Below are positions 46,594 through 56,032 of a stretch of DNA of 59,641 nt, piece after piece. Positions within the stretch are counted from its first letter, which is position 1. Each line of letters begins with the position of its first letter. The position numbers and the translations under genes are program-made. The notes under the pieces are model-generated. The model was not told the DNA's origin and did no database searches. It saw only the letters and a list, made by a program, of their open reading frames with translations. The stretch is taken from assembly GCA_944390775.1 (NCBI GenBank), contig CALXQQ010000018.1, positions 1-59,641 of the forward strand, in the 5' to 3' direction. The stretch is from an uncultured Alphaproteobacteria bacterium (GTDB lineage Bacteria > Pseudomonadota > Alphaproteobacteria > UBA3830).

Positions 46594-48420
46594 CTACATT
46601 TTCATTTGATACGGTATTTCGACAATTATACGTGTTTGTTCGCTTTTTCGCCGTCTATATAAGAGTGCGGTTTTAAAGATTCTGGCAGTTTGGTTATGTA
46701 GAATATTCTGCCAAAATCTTCCTGGCACGAAGCTAGGCATAACGACTATTGCCTTACCTCTATCTGGTTCTCTTTCGTCCTGCTCATATAAAAAGTCCAA
46801 AAATGGATTAACTACCGATCTATATGGAGAATCCAAAATAACTAATGGAATATCAAAGCTCATGGCTCTCCATGTTAACTTCAAACGATTCACTTCCAGC
46901 TGATCAGTTTTGACGACAACTGCTGCCACATCGTTTGATAAAGATTTAGCAAAGCGCAATGCAGCCAATGTTCCTCTATGAATTCTCGACACGGGAACAA
47001 CAACTTTGGGAGGCAGATCTTTTATTGGCCTTAGCAAATCGCTGAGACCTCCTTTTTTTAAATCCAGTTCGGTATTGGTTGCCTTATATCTATGATTAAT
47101 TGTACGAAATGCATAAAAAAGAGATGGAATAAGAATAAGAAGTATCCATATTGTTTTAAAAAACTGCCATTCTACGATAATTAGCATTGTTACTGCGGTT
47201 GCTATTGCTCCAGCAGCACTGATAATTGCTTTAAGCACCCAGTATTCTTTCTTTTCTCTTATCAAATGACAGACCATGCCTGCTTGGGACAATGTGAAGG
47301 AGATAAACACGCATAGTGCGTATATTGGGAGCAGCCCCTGTGTGCTACTGCCAAACATATATAGCAGGAAAAATGCGACGACAGCTAAGGCTATTATACC
47401 ATTAGAAAATGCCAATCTATCTCCGAGATTTGCAAAGCTAGTTGGTATATACTTTTCCTGTGCTAACACACTAGCCAATCGTGGAAAACCTGCGAATGAT
47501 GTATTTGCGGCGAGGAATAAAATACATGCCGTCATAAATTGCAATCCATAATACGCGATCCCATCTCCGAAGACCTGATGCGCGATCTGAGATAATACTG
47601 TTTCTGTATTGCTGGGTAAGATACTGAATTTCTTTGCTAAAAATGTAATCCCCCCGAACAATGTAGACAATATAATGCCCATTAACAGCAATGTAATACG
47701 AGCATTTCGATACTGAGGATTTTGGAATGCAGTCACTCCGCTTGCAATAGCTTCTATTCCGGTGAGTGCAGAACATCCCGAAGCAAAAGCTCGCATCAAC
47801 AGCAGTGGAGCTACTGTTTGAGCGATCATATTATCTGATATTGGATTTTCACTGACTGGAACGAAAAATCCGCTAACAATAAGAGCCAACAATATTCCTA
47901 TAAAGCAGTATGTTGGAATTGAAAGCAAAGTTGCTGATTCACGTGTTCCTCGCAGATTTGTGATAGTGATTGCAGATAAACCGATCCAACAAATTGCCAT
48001 ATTCCAATTTGATAGTGACGGACAAGCAGAGGTTATTGCTCGTGCTCCTGCCGACAAGCTAACAGCAACTGTAAGAGCATAAGCTATCAACAAAGATGCA
48101 GCAGCGATCAATCCGCACACTTCTCCAAGATTTTTGTGCGCTACGGCGAATGCTCCTCCACCATTGGGATACTCTTTAATTGTCTGCCAATAGGAACTGA
48201 TCAAAGCAAAAAGCAGCATTATGATAGCGCCGGCAATTGGAAGAGACCATTCTGTGGCATACACAACAGTCAGTGTTATAAGAATAGACTCTGTAGCATA
48301 GGCGACTGATGACAATACATCCGACGCAAATATTGCGAGAGCACGCCCTTTATTCAGCTTCTGAGCGGCAATATTATCGGTTTTTAGCGGATCCCCTAAG
48401 ACGAATTTACCTATTTTCAT
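46594..48420 (-). CDS. KimA-like APC-superfamily potassium transporter
   Basis: A 608-residue inner-membrane protein. Residues 20-435 hold about twelve helices of the APC fold, starting with LNKGRALAIFASDVLSSVAY and including YPNGGGAFAVAHKNLGEVCG and FASGCSALTGIEAIASGV. Residues 465-608 form a cytoplasmic USP-like domain (PPKVVVPVSRIHRGTLAALR). This length and layout match KimA, the proton-coupled high-affinity potassium importer of Bacillus, rather than Kup or an ordinary amino-acid permease. In Firmicutes the soluble domain binds c-di-AMP; whether it does so here is unknown. No partner genes are adjacent. A small hairpin lies in its upstream region. Confidence 0.8.
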   Translation of the reverse strand: MKIGKFVLGDPLKTDNIAAQKLNKGRALAIFASDVLSSVAYATESILITLTVVYATEWSLPIAGAIIMLLFALISSYWQTIKEYPNGGGAFAVAHKNLGEVCGLIAAASLLIAYALTVAVSLSAGARAITSACPSLSNWNMAICWIGLSAITITNLRGTRESATLLSIPTYCFIGILLALIVSGFFVPVSENPISDNMIAQTVAPLLLMRAFASGCSALTGIEAIASGVTAFQNPQYRNARITLLLMGIILSTLFGGITFLAKKFSILPSNTETVLSQIAHQVFGDGIAYYGLQFMTACILFLAANTSFAGFPRLASVLAQEKYIPTSFANLGDRLAFSNGIIALAVVAFFLLYMFGSSTQGLLPIYALCVFISFTLSQAGMVCHLIREKKEYWVLKAIISAAGAIATAVTMLIIVEWQFFKTIWILLILIPSLFYAFRTINHRYKATNTELDLKKGGLSDLLRPIKDLPPKVVVPVSRIHRGTLAALRFAKSLSNDVAAVVVKTDQLEVNRLKLTWRAMSFDIPLVILDSPYRSVVNPFLDFLYEQDEREPDRGKAIVVMPSFVPGRFWQNILHNQTARIFKTALLYRRRKSEQTRIIVEIPYQMKM

Positions 48421-48483
48421 GCAAATACTACGTTCATTCGTCTAACTCTACTATCTGCTTTTGGATATTTCAACAGCTAATAT

Positions 48484-48515
48484 GGAGCAGGGGAGATATC
48501 TTCTACACCCGCTCC
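48484..48515 (-). other. Hairpin ahead of the KimA-like gene
   Basis: GGAGC (48484-48488) pairs with GCTCC (48511-48515), extended by GGG/CCC with one bulged base; the loop holds AGATATCT. It lies 64 bases upstream of the transporter start and 25 bases past the preceding stop. It could be a weak terminator or a leader structure; no T-run follows. Confidence 0.35.
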
Positions 48516-48539
48516 ATCTACAAAACTATCAAGCAAGTT

Positions 48540-48962
48540 TTAATATGCTTGTAGTCCAATATTAGGAGTGCGGAATATTCCACTGGAGCTATCTCGCAGC
48601 AAGTTGCACAGATAAAACATATTGTGTCCAAGCTGCTGAGATATTTCTGCAAACACTTGAGGATTCACTGAATAGTTCGCTAGTAATGCGAAGTTATTCA
48701 TTATTTTGCGCATCTTAGCTACCTGATCAAAGTACTGACATTTACTTTTATCTGGATCAATAAGAGTATTTAAGTTCTCTATAATAACCTTACGAGCATA
48801 ATCAATATAATTTTGTTGCTCTTGGTCGATTCCTGCAGGAATTTGCTGCAGCAATGATACTATCCCATTAGCACATTCACATACTTCTGTTGTGTTAGGA
48901 ACCATCGCATGTATGGGGCATGTTGAGCTCATCAACATAATTGCAATAATGATATTTTTCAC
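48540..48962 (-). CDS. Small secreted protein of unknown function
   Basis: Family not recognised. Starts at GTG 48960-48962, supported by GAGGAG seven bases upstream (an in-frame TTG further up overlaps that site). The 140 residues open with a signal peptide (MKNIIIAIMLMSSTCPIHA). The mature domain is helical with four Cys, possibly two disulfides. A TTGCGT hexamer lies about 75 bases upstream (49035-49040 on the minus strand), but with a poor -10. Located at the edge of the accessory region, 120 bases before the KimA-like gene and in the same direction. Confidence 0.65.
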   Translation of the reverse strand: MKNIIIAIMLMSSTCPIHAMVPNTTEVCECANGIVSLLQQIPAGIDQEQQNYIDYARKVIIENLNTLIDPDKSKCQYFDQVAKMRKIMNNFALLANYSVNPQVFAEISQQLGHNMFYLCNLLRDSSSGIFRTPNIGLQAY

Positions 48963-49144
48963 TTTCAATCTCCTCAACTATCAATTTTACACTTAATACC
49001 ACAAAGACACTTATCACTATATGCTAGAGATTTTACGCAACCACTCTTGCTTAAAACTCAAGCAGGAGGAAAGATTAATACGAGACGCACAAAAAACATT
49101 TTTTACAACAACTAATGTCTCTACTATCATTTCCGTGCGGGATC

Positions 49145-49384
49145 CTAGCATAAATCATTTATAAAAGCTAATATGAATTGTACAGAAATGAGACGATTAG
49201 CATCAAAATTATGCTGATGAATATACTTCATAGGAGTTGATCCTTTCAAGCCTGCATGCGGCTGGTATTTATTGTATTTGTGCAATGCATTTTTTATGCA
49301 GTTCCTATTTATCCGATGAAATTGGTCTAAAGTGTCGTACTGGAGTACAAATCCTTTTGCATGATTTTGTTGCATGCTCAACAC
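49145..49384 (-). pseudogene. 3' remnant of a DDE transposase
   Basis: About 79 codons resemble the C-terminal end of IS3/IS481-type transposases: the block KYNKYQPHAGLKGSTPMKYI matches the YNxxRPHxxLxGxTPxxY pattern near the end of the integrase core. The catalytic DDE part is missing and no terminal inverted repeats are visible, so this is a decayed fragment. Sequence upstream of its first codon does not continue the transposase, giving a breakpoint near 49385. Confidence 0.7.
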
Positions 49385-50082
49385 TACTGTTGTGTTTCAG
49401 CCTGGTTTGAAGCGTGCAAACAGTGATATTACAAAGCTTTCGCACGCTTGCTTAAATTATCTTATAAATTCAGAAATGCCGTCTACTTGGATCGATTTGA
49501 TTGGGTATTGTGCTAATGAAACAAATGCTTGCAGAAATTTTATACTATCTAAACTTCGTGCACAGCTATAAATTTGAGAAAACAAAAATTTACGGTCCTA
49601 AGCTTGAAAACGCTTAAATTTTAAGATGTTTTTGTTTATTTAGTAAAAAAAATCCCGAACTGCCACGATAAAAAACAAAACACGATAATTTTTTTACAAC
49701 TTTTTCTATTCACAAACGAGTTTAGAATACTTATTTCGCAATTCGTTCAGCACATTTTTTCTGGGCGAGTAGTCAAAATTGCTTCGGAAAGAATAATGCT
49801 TGCATATAGTTTCCTTTGATTAACCATTTGAGGCGACATTTGCTATTAAAATTATGTTCATTATTCCACGACTTTTACTTTATTTGTTTCGTTTCTTGCT
49901 GACCCTGGACCTTGTGATGATTAAAACATGGAAAAGAGCTATGTGAAGTAACAAGATATAGAAGACACGTCTTATTTGTAGAATTTTTGTTAAGAATAAA
50001 ACTCTTTAAGCGCATTTTAACTCTTATATTTTTATTAACAAATTAATATAATTTGTATTGGTTTTAGGGATGGAACAGCGTT
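49385..50082. other. Gene-poor AT-rich gap with a possible gene fragment
   Basis: About 700 bases without a convincing gene. A 65-codon plus-strand frame at 49374-49571 (ending CRNFILSKLRAQL) reads like protein but has no ribosome site or recognisable domain; it may be the 3' end of a gene cut by the insertion event. The rest (49572-50082) is AT-rich with homopolymer runs. A TATAAT at about 50048-50053, with a poor -35, may serve the large gene that follows. Confidence 0.4.
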
Positions 50083-53000
50083 ATGAAAAAATTCATGTAC
50101 AATTGTATGTTAGTGACTTTTACAATCTGTGGAGGTGCTAATTGCCTTTTAGAGAGGGATATGCAACCACTTCGCATGTTATATGGAGGTGGAATAGAAG
50201 ATGTTTCTATATCGTTCGAACGAGATAGCTCAGAATCGGAAATATTGATGCAATCTGAATCAGATTACAGTTATGAACTGACTTCGTCATCTTCCAGTCA
50301 GTATATGTCTGTTAACTGTATGCCTAGTGATGTGTATAAATCCTGGACAATTATATCTGAAATGTTACTGCAAAATGCTCCTTGTACTTCTTTGTTAGAA
50401 AAATTAAAAACATTACCGCAAGATCAAAAGGCTCAATTGGGAATACAAAAAGATAGGGAAAACGATTATATAGCTCGTTTAATGCATCCTGCGATTGCCA
50501 GATCTGATATATCTCATGTACAACGCTTGTTAGACGAAATGAAAGGATTGAGCATGGCTTATGCGAGATTCTATAAACAAGAGCATCGGGATATTATAAG
50601 AATATTGTTTGATCAGTCATTGCATGATTTGCAAAGGCATTTTTTCAATAGATTAAGTGCTAATGAAATCCGGGAATTAGGTTGTTTGGAAAAAGACCTA
50701 CAGCATAGCGATCTTATAAGAGGATATGGTCCCAATGGTGATTTAGCATTGAATGATTGGATAAATGTTGTACAGAAAATAGCTAATGGAATGAGAGAGC
50801 TATTGGAGAATGATATTTATGACATCGCACATATTATAGGCAGAATGAATCTATTAGAACGCAGATCTTTAATATTTGTTATTGATAGACAGTCTATTGA
50901 AAGACATTTTGATTGTGAATGGTTTAATTTAGATCTCTCCACAAATGAAAACATTGCAAAAATGTTAATGCCCAATATATACGATTCACTAAGGCATTTT
51001 CCAACATTGCAGCATTGTTTAATGAAATCTCAGATAGGAGGAATGCTGCATACAGCGTTATTCGTTCAATTAGCAGCATTGCAAGCAAGGCGTGTGTTAC
51101 ATATTTCATTTGATGAGCCAGATTTTGTGAGTTGTAGTGCATGCTTGTTATTGGATTGTGATAGCCCAATGAAAGGGGTAGAGTTGTCCAAATTTATTCG
51201 AGAGATGCATGACAAGGATGTTATACAGGTCAATGATTCGCCGTATTTTTCATTTAGTGTTAACAAGCAAAATATGACTCAACAATGCAGGTTATATGAC
51301 GATAAACTTTGTGCTTATGCAGATCTTATGGATATATTAAATACGATATCAGATCTTGATAAAAACTTAATAGTTTTAAAAAGCGATTTGCAAAATTATG
51401 TTCCGACTAATTTGACAGGCTTACGTATATATCATCGTATTGCACAAATGACTGGATATGCTGTTACTGCACAACCCGCAGAGTTTGATATGTTAGCATG
51501 GCTCGGAGATTTGGCGAAAAATCATATGAGATTTTTTAAGAAGAGGTGGAGAAGCAGAATAAAACAAGATAAAACTCTAAGAGGTATAATATTAGAGCAT
51601 TTGCAGAATTTGTATGGTGTTGGTGTTGCTCATTTAAATATCAATAGACTTGTATCAAGTGCACTTGAAAGTTATTGTAAAGAACTGGGTAGCGTGAAAA
51701 AGCTTTCTCATAAGATGTATCAAGTGGAGCAAGATATGCTTGCACAACGTGCAATAGGCGATCTGATTTTTGCTTCATTAACTGATGAAGAGCAAAGTGA
51801 AATCATACAAACTACGTCTGCAAAGCAGTGTCTGTTAATGCTATGCGAACGTATTGAGCAAATTCAAGATTTTAGCCGCGCAGTGAGATCTAACATACAG
51901 CAGATGGTAACTACCGATTACACAAAGGATGTTTTTTCGCATATGACAGCAGAAGAATTAGAAGAAGCATGGATAGGAGAATTAGGAGATGGTTTAATCT
52001 TTGCTCAAGGTGCAAATTCAATTTTCAATGGATGTGATTCATCTGGCTTTTTTCCAGATATAATATCACGAGATTATTTTGCGCAACGATTTAGTGCTTT
52101 ATTGGATACAGCTCCTATTGGAGAAATCCCTATGTTTCGAGCACCCATTTTTTATGAAGAGCCTTATATGCCTTTTTGTTCAATACACGAAGGAACAGTA
52201 TTAAAACACATAAAACAAGAGAGAGAACGAGATCATTTACTCTATTCTATCTACAATATTAACTTTTATCGTTTTGCATGTTTTGATAAGCAAGATAGTG
52301 CAGATTCTATGTGGCATTCACATATTAAATGGCTTAAGCTTAGAGCTGAAAAAATGCGCAACTATCAACCTATTATATCAAGATGTGAATGGAGAGATTA
52401 TAGTGTATTATCAGATAACAAATATTATGCATTAGATGCGCTAAATTCTTTGTGTTCTTCTACTACTCGGGATGTGAGTTCAACAAAAAAATTTCACTCA
52501 TATGTTGCTATTAATTTAAAAACCGGTTTGTTAAGGTTGCTATATGCCATAATACGCTGCGATGAAGTTGATAGTCCTATGCAAATTTATGAAGGTATTG
52601 TGTCTGACAAATTGGATGTAATGACGCGTTTGGTAAAAGATAAGTTAAAAATGACAAGTACTCGAGGCACAGCGGAACATTACAGTTGCTTATCGACCTT
52701 GGCATTTTATAACGGAGATATTAAGCGTAACTCATCATGGAGAGATTTGGTTGAGTGTATACATAGTGATCTTTTGAGCAGTATGTCTAATATCGATCAT
52801 GATAGGGGAAGATTGGGAAAACAAGGTATATTTTTAGAACCCAATATTGTTGCATTTGCGGCTGATGAATTAAATCGTCTAGCTGATAGCATTGGACGTT
52901 TTGAAACTAAACAAGATGTGGCTTACTGTGAAATGATATCTGAGGCATGTGAAAAAGTCGGATGTTTGCTTAATCGTTTTGCTCATTGTAATGATGGTAG

Positions 53001-53922
53001 ATATCAGGGGATTTTCTATATATTTAGCAGTTTTATTCATGGATATCTCAATAATTCAAGATGCGATATAGATATTAAATTTCATGATATCGCAGCTATA
53101 TTATCTAATCTTTTGGCTCGTCAGCTAATTACTGATGGTGTAACTTTTTATCAATCGGGTGTATTTTCTGATTTGCAAAAAGCATTAGAAAGCGAAGATG
53201 GGGTTAACCTTTCTTTAGAACAACAAAAATTTTATCACAGTTTAGGAGATATGTCTGAGCAAATGAGAGATATAGCAATTCTTGTTGCGGATAATGCGAA
53301 TAAATTAGCAACTAATAGTGAAGAAGCGACATTTTTTGGTGGATATATTGCTCTTTTGGGAGATCATTATGGCATCAAGCAACATAGTTCTGAAAATGCA
53401 TGGTTTAGTGTAAAAAAACTAGCCTGTAGCGTGATTGATCATATTTATAGATTATATCCGATGGATCTAGAAACTTTAATCAGTATTGCAAAACATTTCC
53501 TGTCCGATACGGACGAAGATAGCGCACTTGACGATATACTAGATAATCTGGGGAGAGTTGCTTTTGTATCTGATATGACAGATTACAATAAAGCTTTAGT
53601 TAATGGATTGTTTAATATATTAAGACGGATAAATAGAGATTGCTCTGATAAAACAACAACAGCATGTGATATTGCAGGGTGTATGATGGATATTCCATTG
53701 ATTGTTGCAAAGCTGAGCAATGATGAAACTCTAACGCCATTGTTATCATTACTTCAGCGCTTATATATTGAGTGGCAATGCGAACAACCAAATCGAGGTA
53801 CTCCTCAAAATGTGCGTTTTGATTTGCTGGATAGTGACTCTAAAAAAGCTGTCGTATTTGATATGTTAGCAGCTAGTGGTTTATTGGCAAAAACTGGAAC
53901 GGCAATCAGAGGATCGCTATAG
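50083..53922 (+). CDS. Very large secreted protein of unknown family (1279 residues)
   Basis: Family not recognised. It begins with a signal peptide (residues 1-20, MLVTFTICGGA), so the mature protein is exported. A Ser/Glu-rich segment follows (residues 40-75), then a long, mostly helical sequence with no visible repeats, membrane segments or catalytic signatures. The frame is intact over 3.8 kb, so it is under selection. Base composition is AT-rich like its neighbours. It sits in the accessory region after a transposase remnant and ends at a hairpin. Its leader resembles that of the secreted protein at 16.8 kb (KNLILCN against KKFMYNC), but the bodies do not obviously align. A secreted effector or surface protein is a hypothesis. 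Confidence 0.75.
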   Translation: MKKFMYNCMLVTFTICGGANCLLERDMQPLRMLYGGGIEDVSISFERDSSESEILMQSESDYSYELTSSSSSQYMSVNCMPSDVYKSWTIISEMLLQNAPCTSLLEKLKTLPQDQKAQLGIQKDRENDYIARLMHPAIARSDISHVQRLLDEMKGLSMAYARFYKQEHRDIIRILFDQSLHDLQRHFFNRLSANEIRELGCLEKDLQHSDLIRGYGPNGDLALNDWINVVQKIANGMRELLENDIYDIAHIIGRMNLLERRSLIFVIDRQSIERHFDCEWFNLDLSTNENIAKMLMPNIYDSLRHFPTLQHCLMKSQIGGMLHTALFVQLAALQARRVLHISFDEPDFVSCSACLLLDCDSPMKGVELSKFIREMHDKDVIQVNDSPYFSFSVNKQNMTQQCRLYDDKLCAYADLMDILNTISDLDKNLIVLKSDLQNYVPTNLTGLRIYHRIAQMTGYAVTAQPAEFDMLAWLGDLAKNHMRFFKKRWRSRIKQDKTLRGIILEHLQNLYGVGVAHLNINRLVSSALESYCKELGSVKKLSHKMYQVEQDMLAQRAIGDLIFASLTDEEQSEIIQTTSAKQCLLMLCERIEQIQDFSRAVRSNIQQMVTTDYTKDVFSHMTAEELEEAWIGELGDGLIFAQGANSIFNGCDSSGFFPDIISRDYFAQRFSALLDTAPIGEIPMFRAPIFYEEPYMPFCSIHEGTVLKHIKQERERDHLLYSIYNINFYRFACFDKQDSADSMWHSHIKWLKLRAEKMRNYQPIISRCEWRDYSVLSDNKYYALDALNSLCSSTTRDVSSTKKFHSYVAINLKTGLLRLLYAIIRCDEVDSPMQIYEGIVSDKLDVMTRLVKDKLKMTSTRGTAEHYSCLSTLAFYNGDIKRNSSWRDLVECIHSDLLSSMSNIDHDRGRLGKQGIFLEPNIVAFAADELNRLADSIGRFETKQDVAYCEMISEACEKVGCLLNRFAHCNDGRYQGIFYIFSSFIHGYLNNSRCDIDIKFHDIAAILSNLLARQLITDGVTFYQSGVFSDLQKALESEDGVNLSLEQQKFYHSLGDMSEQMRDIAILVADNANKLATNSEEATFFGGYIALLGDHYGIKQHSSENAWFSVKKLACSVIDHIYRLYPMDLETLISIAKHFLSDTDEDSALDDILDNLGRVAFVSDMTDYNKALVNGLFNILRRINRDCSDKTTTACDIAGCMMDIPLIVAKLSNDETLTPLLSLLQRLYIEWQCEQPNRGTPQNVRFDLLDSDSKKAVVFDMLAASGLLAKTGTAIRGSL

Positions 53923-53931
53923 CTGATTTTA

Positions 53932-53964
53932 GGGCATCCACTTGGCAATTTCATTTGGATGCCC
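53932..53964. terminator. Bidirectional hairpin between convergent genes
   Basis: GGGCATCCA (53932-53940) pairs perfectly with TGGATGCCC (53956-53964) over a 15-base loop, between the stops of two convergent genes. Neither strand has a clear T-run, so termination efficiency is uncertain. Confidence 0.55.
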
Positions 53965-53976
53965 GTAGCTATCAGG

Positions 53977-55059
53977 TTAATTAATTTTTTGCGTGAAAAA
54001 CTTTGTTATTTCATCGCTAATTTCTGCCTCTGCAATTCCTTTTTCTGATACGATTTTGTTGAATTCTTGGACAGCTGTACTCAGGCTTTGTTCCCTACTT
54101 GCAGGAGATGCATTCCGATTGCGAACAGCCATTCGAGCCTTTTCTAATGTTTTATACGCAGCACTTGTTCTTGTATAACCAAGAATTTCTATGTATCTTT
54201 GTAGGCTTTCTACTAGATCAATTGGTGCTGTTATATCTTTTTTCATATCTCTTACATCTACAAAATCGATAGCTTTTTTGTTTTGTATTTTTTGCAGCGA
54301 GTTATAGTGTTTGAACACTTCATCGAGAGCAGTGCTAATTGCAGCAGATTTGGCCTCTTTGTCGTTCAAAATCTTCATCGCATTTTCGATAGCATCTTTT
54401 ACATTTTTTACATAGCTTTTCAATTTTGGATTGCTAGTCGAATTAACAGAATGCTCTAATATTTTTAAGCAACTGACCTTAGGGCCATGGGCAGGATCAC
54501 CCGTAAAAGCAGGTTGCGATACATCAGCTTCTTTGTCTGTTGCTGAATCAGTGTCGCTAGCAGGTTTGTCAGGAGCAACATCGCCTGGCTCGCTAGGAGC
54601 AACATCACCCGGTCCATTAGGCGCAATATCGCCTGGTCCATTAGGAGCAACATCGCCTGGCTCGCTAGGAGCAATATCGCCTGGTCCATTAGGAACAACA
54701 TCGCCCGGTCCATTAGGAACAACATCGCCTGGTCCATTAGGGGCAACATTATAAGGCAGTTCCGGAACAACATTGTCGGGAGTGCTTATATCAATTGGTA
54801 TGTTGATTCCGCTACTATCTTGCGAGCCACGATGTCTAGGATGAATATCTAGTTGATTTAGCACCATCATGCTATTTTGCAGATCAACGAGAGCTTTTTG
54901 TAGCTGTGCGGCGTAATGTTTTACAAATCTTACAGCATGAGTAACCTTTACATCATCTACCAATGCTGCGCCTTTGGAATGGGGGGTGTGTTGTGCTCCA
55001 ATTGAATCAAATGCTATACAAGTGGTACTCAATACTATCAAGCTTAGAATTTTTTTCAT
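53977..55059 (-). CDS. Secreted two-domain protein with an octapeptide PGD repeat linker
   Basis: Family not recognised. ATG 55057-55059 has GGAGG eight bases upstream, giving 360 residues. Signal peptide at 1-22 (MKKILSLIVLSTTCIAFDS), then a helical domain (about 40-80). Next comes a Pro/Gly/Asp-rich linker made of eight octapeptides of the form VAPNGPGD or VAPSEPGD (about 108-171, the last degenerate), an acidic spacer (DTDSATDKEAD), and a larger helical C-terminal domain (190-360). The linker is probably extended and flexible. The arrangement suggests a periplasmic or surface protein spanning a distance. A possible promoter TTGCTG-N15-TAGAAT lies just upstream. Confidence 0.72.
   Translation of the reverse strand: MKKILSLIVLSTTCIAFDSIGAQHTPHSKGAALVDDVKVTHAVRFVKHYAAQLQKALVDLQNSMMVLNQLDIHPRHRGSQDSSGINIPIDISTPDNVVPELPYNVAPNGPGDVVPNGPGDVVPNGPGDIAPSEPGDVAPNGPGDIAPNGPGDVAPSEPGDVAPDKPASDTDSATDKEADVSQPAFTGDPAHGPKVSCLKILEHSVNSTSNPKLKSYVKNVKDAIENAMKILNDKEAKSAAISTALDEVFKHYNSLQKIQNKKAIDFVDVRDMKKDITAPIDLVESLQRYIEILGYTRTSAAYKTLEKARMAVRNRNASPASREQSLSTAVQEFNKIVSEKGIAEAEISDEITKFFTQKIN
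54572..54748 (-). repeat. 24-base coding tandem repeat (octapeptide array)
   Basis: Seven consecutive 24-base units and one partial, differing at a few positions, encode the octapeptide array of the secreted protein at 53977-55059. Units alternate between an NG type and an SE type at the two variable residues (PNGPGD or PSEPGD). All units keep frame. Confidence 0.9.
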
Positions 55060-55114
55060 GTTTTTTTCCTCCAATGAATCATATAAATTCTAAGCGCTAT
55101 AGATTAACAGCAAG

Positions 55115-56017
55115 TTAACATATTTCAATTTTTGGATGGCCGTTCAAAAAAGCGCTCGCAGACATTGCTTTTTTACCAGGAGGTTGCAACGATATAATTT
55201 GCAAGGTGCCATCTCCGCATTTCACTGCAAGACCATTTGAACATGCAGGTACAACTTGTGCCTCTAAAATTTTAGTACGTTGTCCATTAATATAGCACCA
55301 TGCTCCGGGGGTTGGAGAAAACGCTCGGATTTTGCACCAAATTTCATGTGCACTTTTTGACCAATCGATTTGCAATTCCTGATTTGAGATTTTCCCTGCA
55401 TATGTTGCTCCTTCATCTGGTTGTTTACGTCGTTCCAGATTTCCTTCCAGCAATTTGTATAGGGTGGATACTATCATATTTGCACCGATATCTCCCAACT
55501 TATCAGTTAGCATTTCGGCATTTACGATATCTGCCAGAGGAATAGGTTGCATATCTATTATATCTCCGGTATCGATGCCTGGATCCATTTGCATAATTGT
55601 TACACCGCTATACTCATCGCCGTGCAATAGAGCTGCTTGAATAGGGGAGGCACCTCTCCAGCGTGGCAGAAGAGATGCGTGCACGTTGATACAGCCATAT
55701 TGAGGGATATTTAGTACATTTTCAGGAATGATAAGTCCATATGCAGCGACGATGACGACAGCTGCTCCGAGTTGTCGTAGTTTTTCTTGTTCTTCGGGAT
55801 TTCGCAGCGTTTTAGGAGTGAATAATGGCAAGCCATGATTTTCTGCGAATTGATGAACAACCGTTTGTTGTAATTTATGTCCTCTTCCTGCGGGTTTTGG
55901 AGCACGTGTATACACACCTACTATCGGAAAATTTTCCAGATATATCGCTTGCAAAATCTTAAGAGATAACTCTGTTGTTCCCATGAATATTACTGGTAAT
56001 TCTGTTTTTAATTTCAT
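55115..56017 (-). CDS. fmt: Methionyl-tRNA formyltransferase
   Basis: Formylates initiator Met-tRNA using 10-formyl-tetrahydrofolate. The 300-residue protein has IFMGTTELSLKIL at the N-terminus, APKPAGRGHKLQ, the catalytic region INVHASLLPRWRGASPIQAA near 112 (Asn-His) with GDEYSGVTIMQMDPGIDTGD, and the C-terminal OB-like domain. Slightly short at the C-terminus. Usually paired with def, which is not next to it here. Follows pgeF by 15 bases, in the same direction. Confidence 0.95.
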   Translation of the reverse strand: MKLKTELPVIFMGTTELSLKILQAIYLENFPIVGVYTRAPKPAGRGHKLQQTVVHQFAENHGLPLFTPKTLRNPEEQEKLRQLGAAVVIVAAYGLIIPENVLNIPQYGCINVHASLLPRWRGASPIQAALLHGDEYSGVTIMQMDPGIDTGDIIDMQPIPLADIVNAEMLTDKLGDIGANMIVSTLYKLLEGNLERRKQPDEGATYAGKISNQELQIDWSKSAHEIWCKIRAFSPTPGAWCYINGQRTKILEAQVVPACSNGLAVKCGDGTLQIISLQPPGKKAMSASAFLNGHPKIEIC

Positions 56018-56032
56018 AATGTTTTTCCAATT

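Noticed and set aside
46594-48420. Reading the large transporter as Kup or a simple amino-acid permease
   Set aside because: The N-terminal block, length and USP-like C-terminus fit KimA better.
54572-54748. Regular 24-base repeats that might suggest a CRISPR array
   Set aside because: There are no spacers; the units are contiguous, in frame and encode a protein repeat.
54431-54754. A plus-strand frame rich in GATSPGPL repeats
   Set aside because: It is the mirror of the octapeptide array on the minus strand and lacks a ribosome site.
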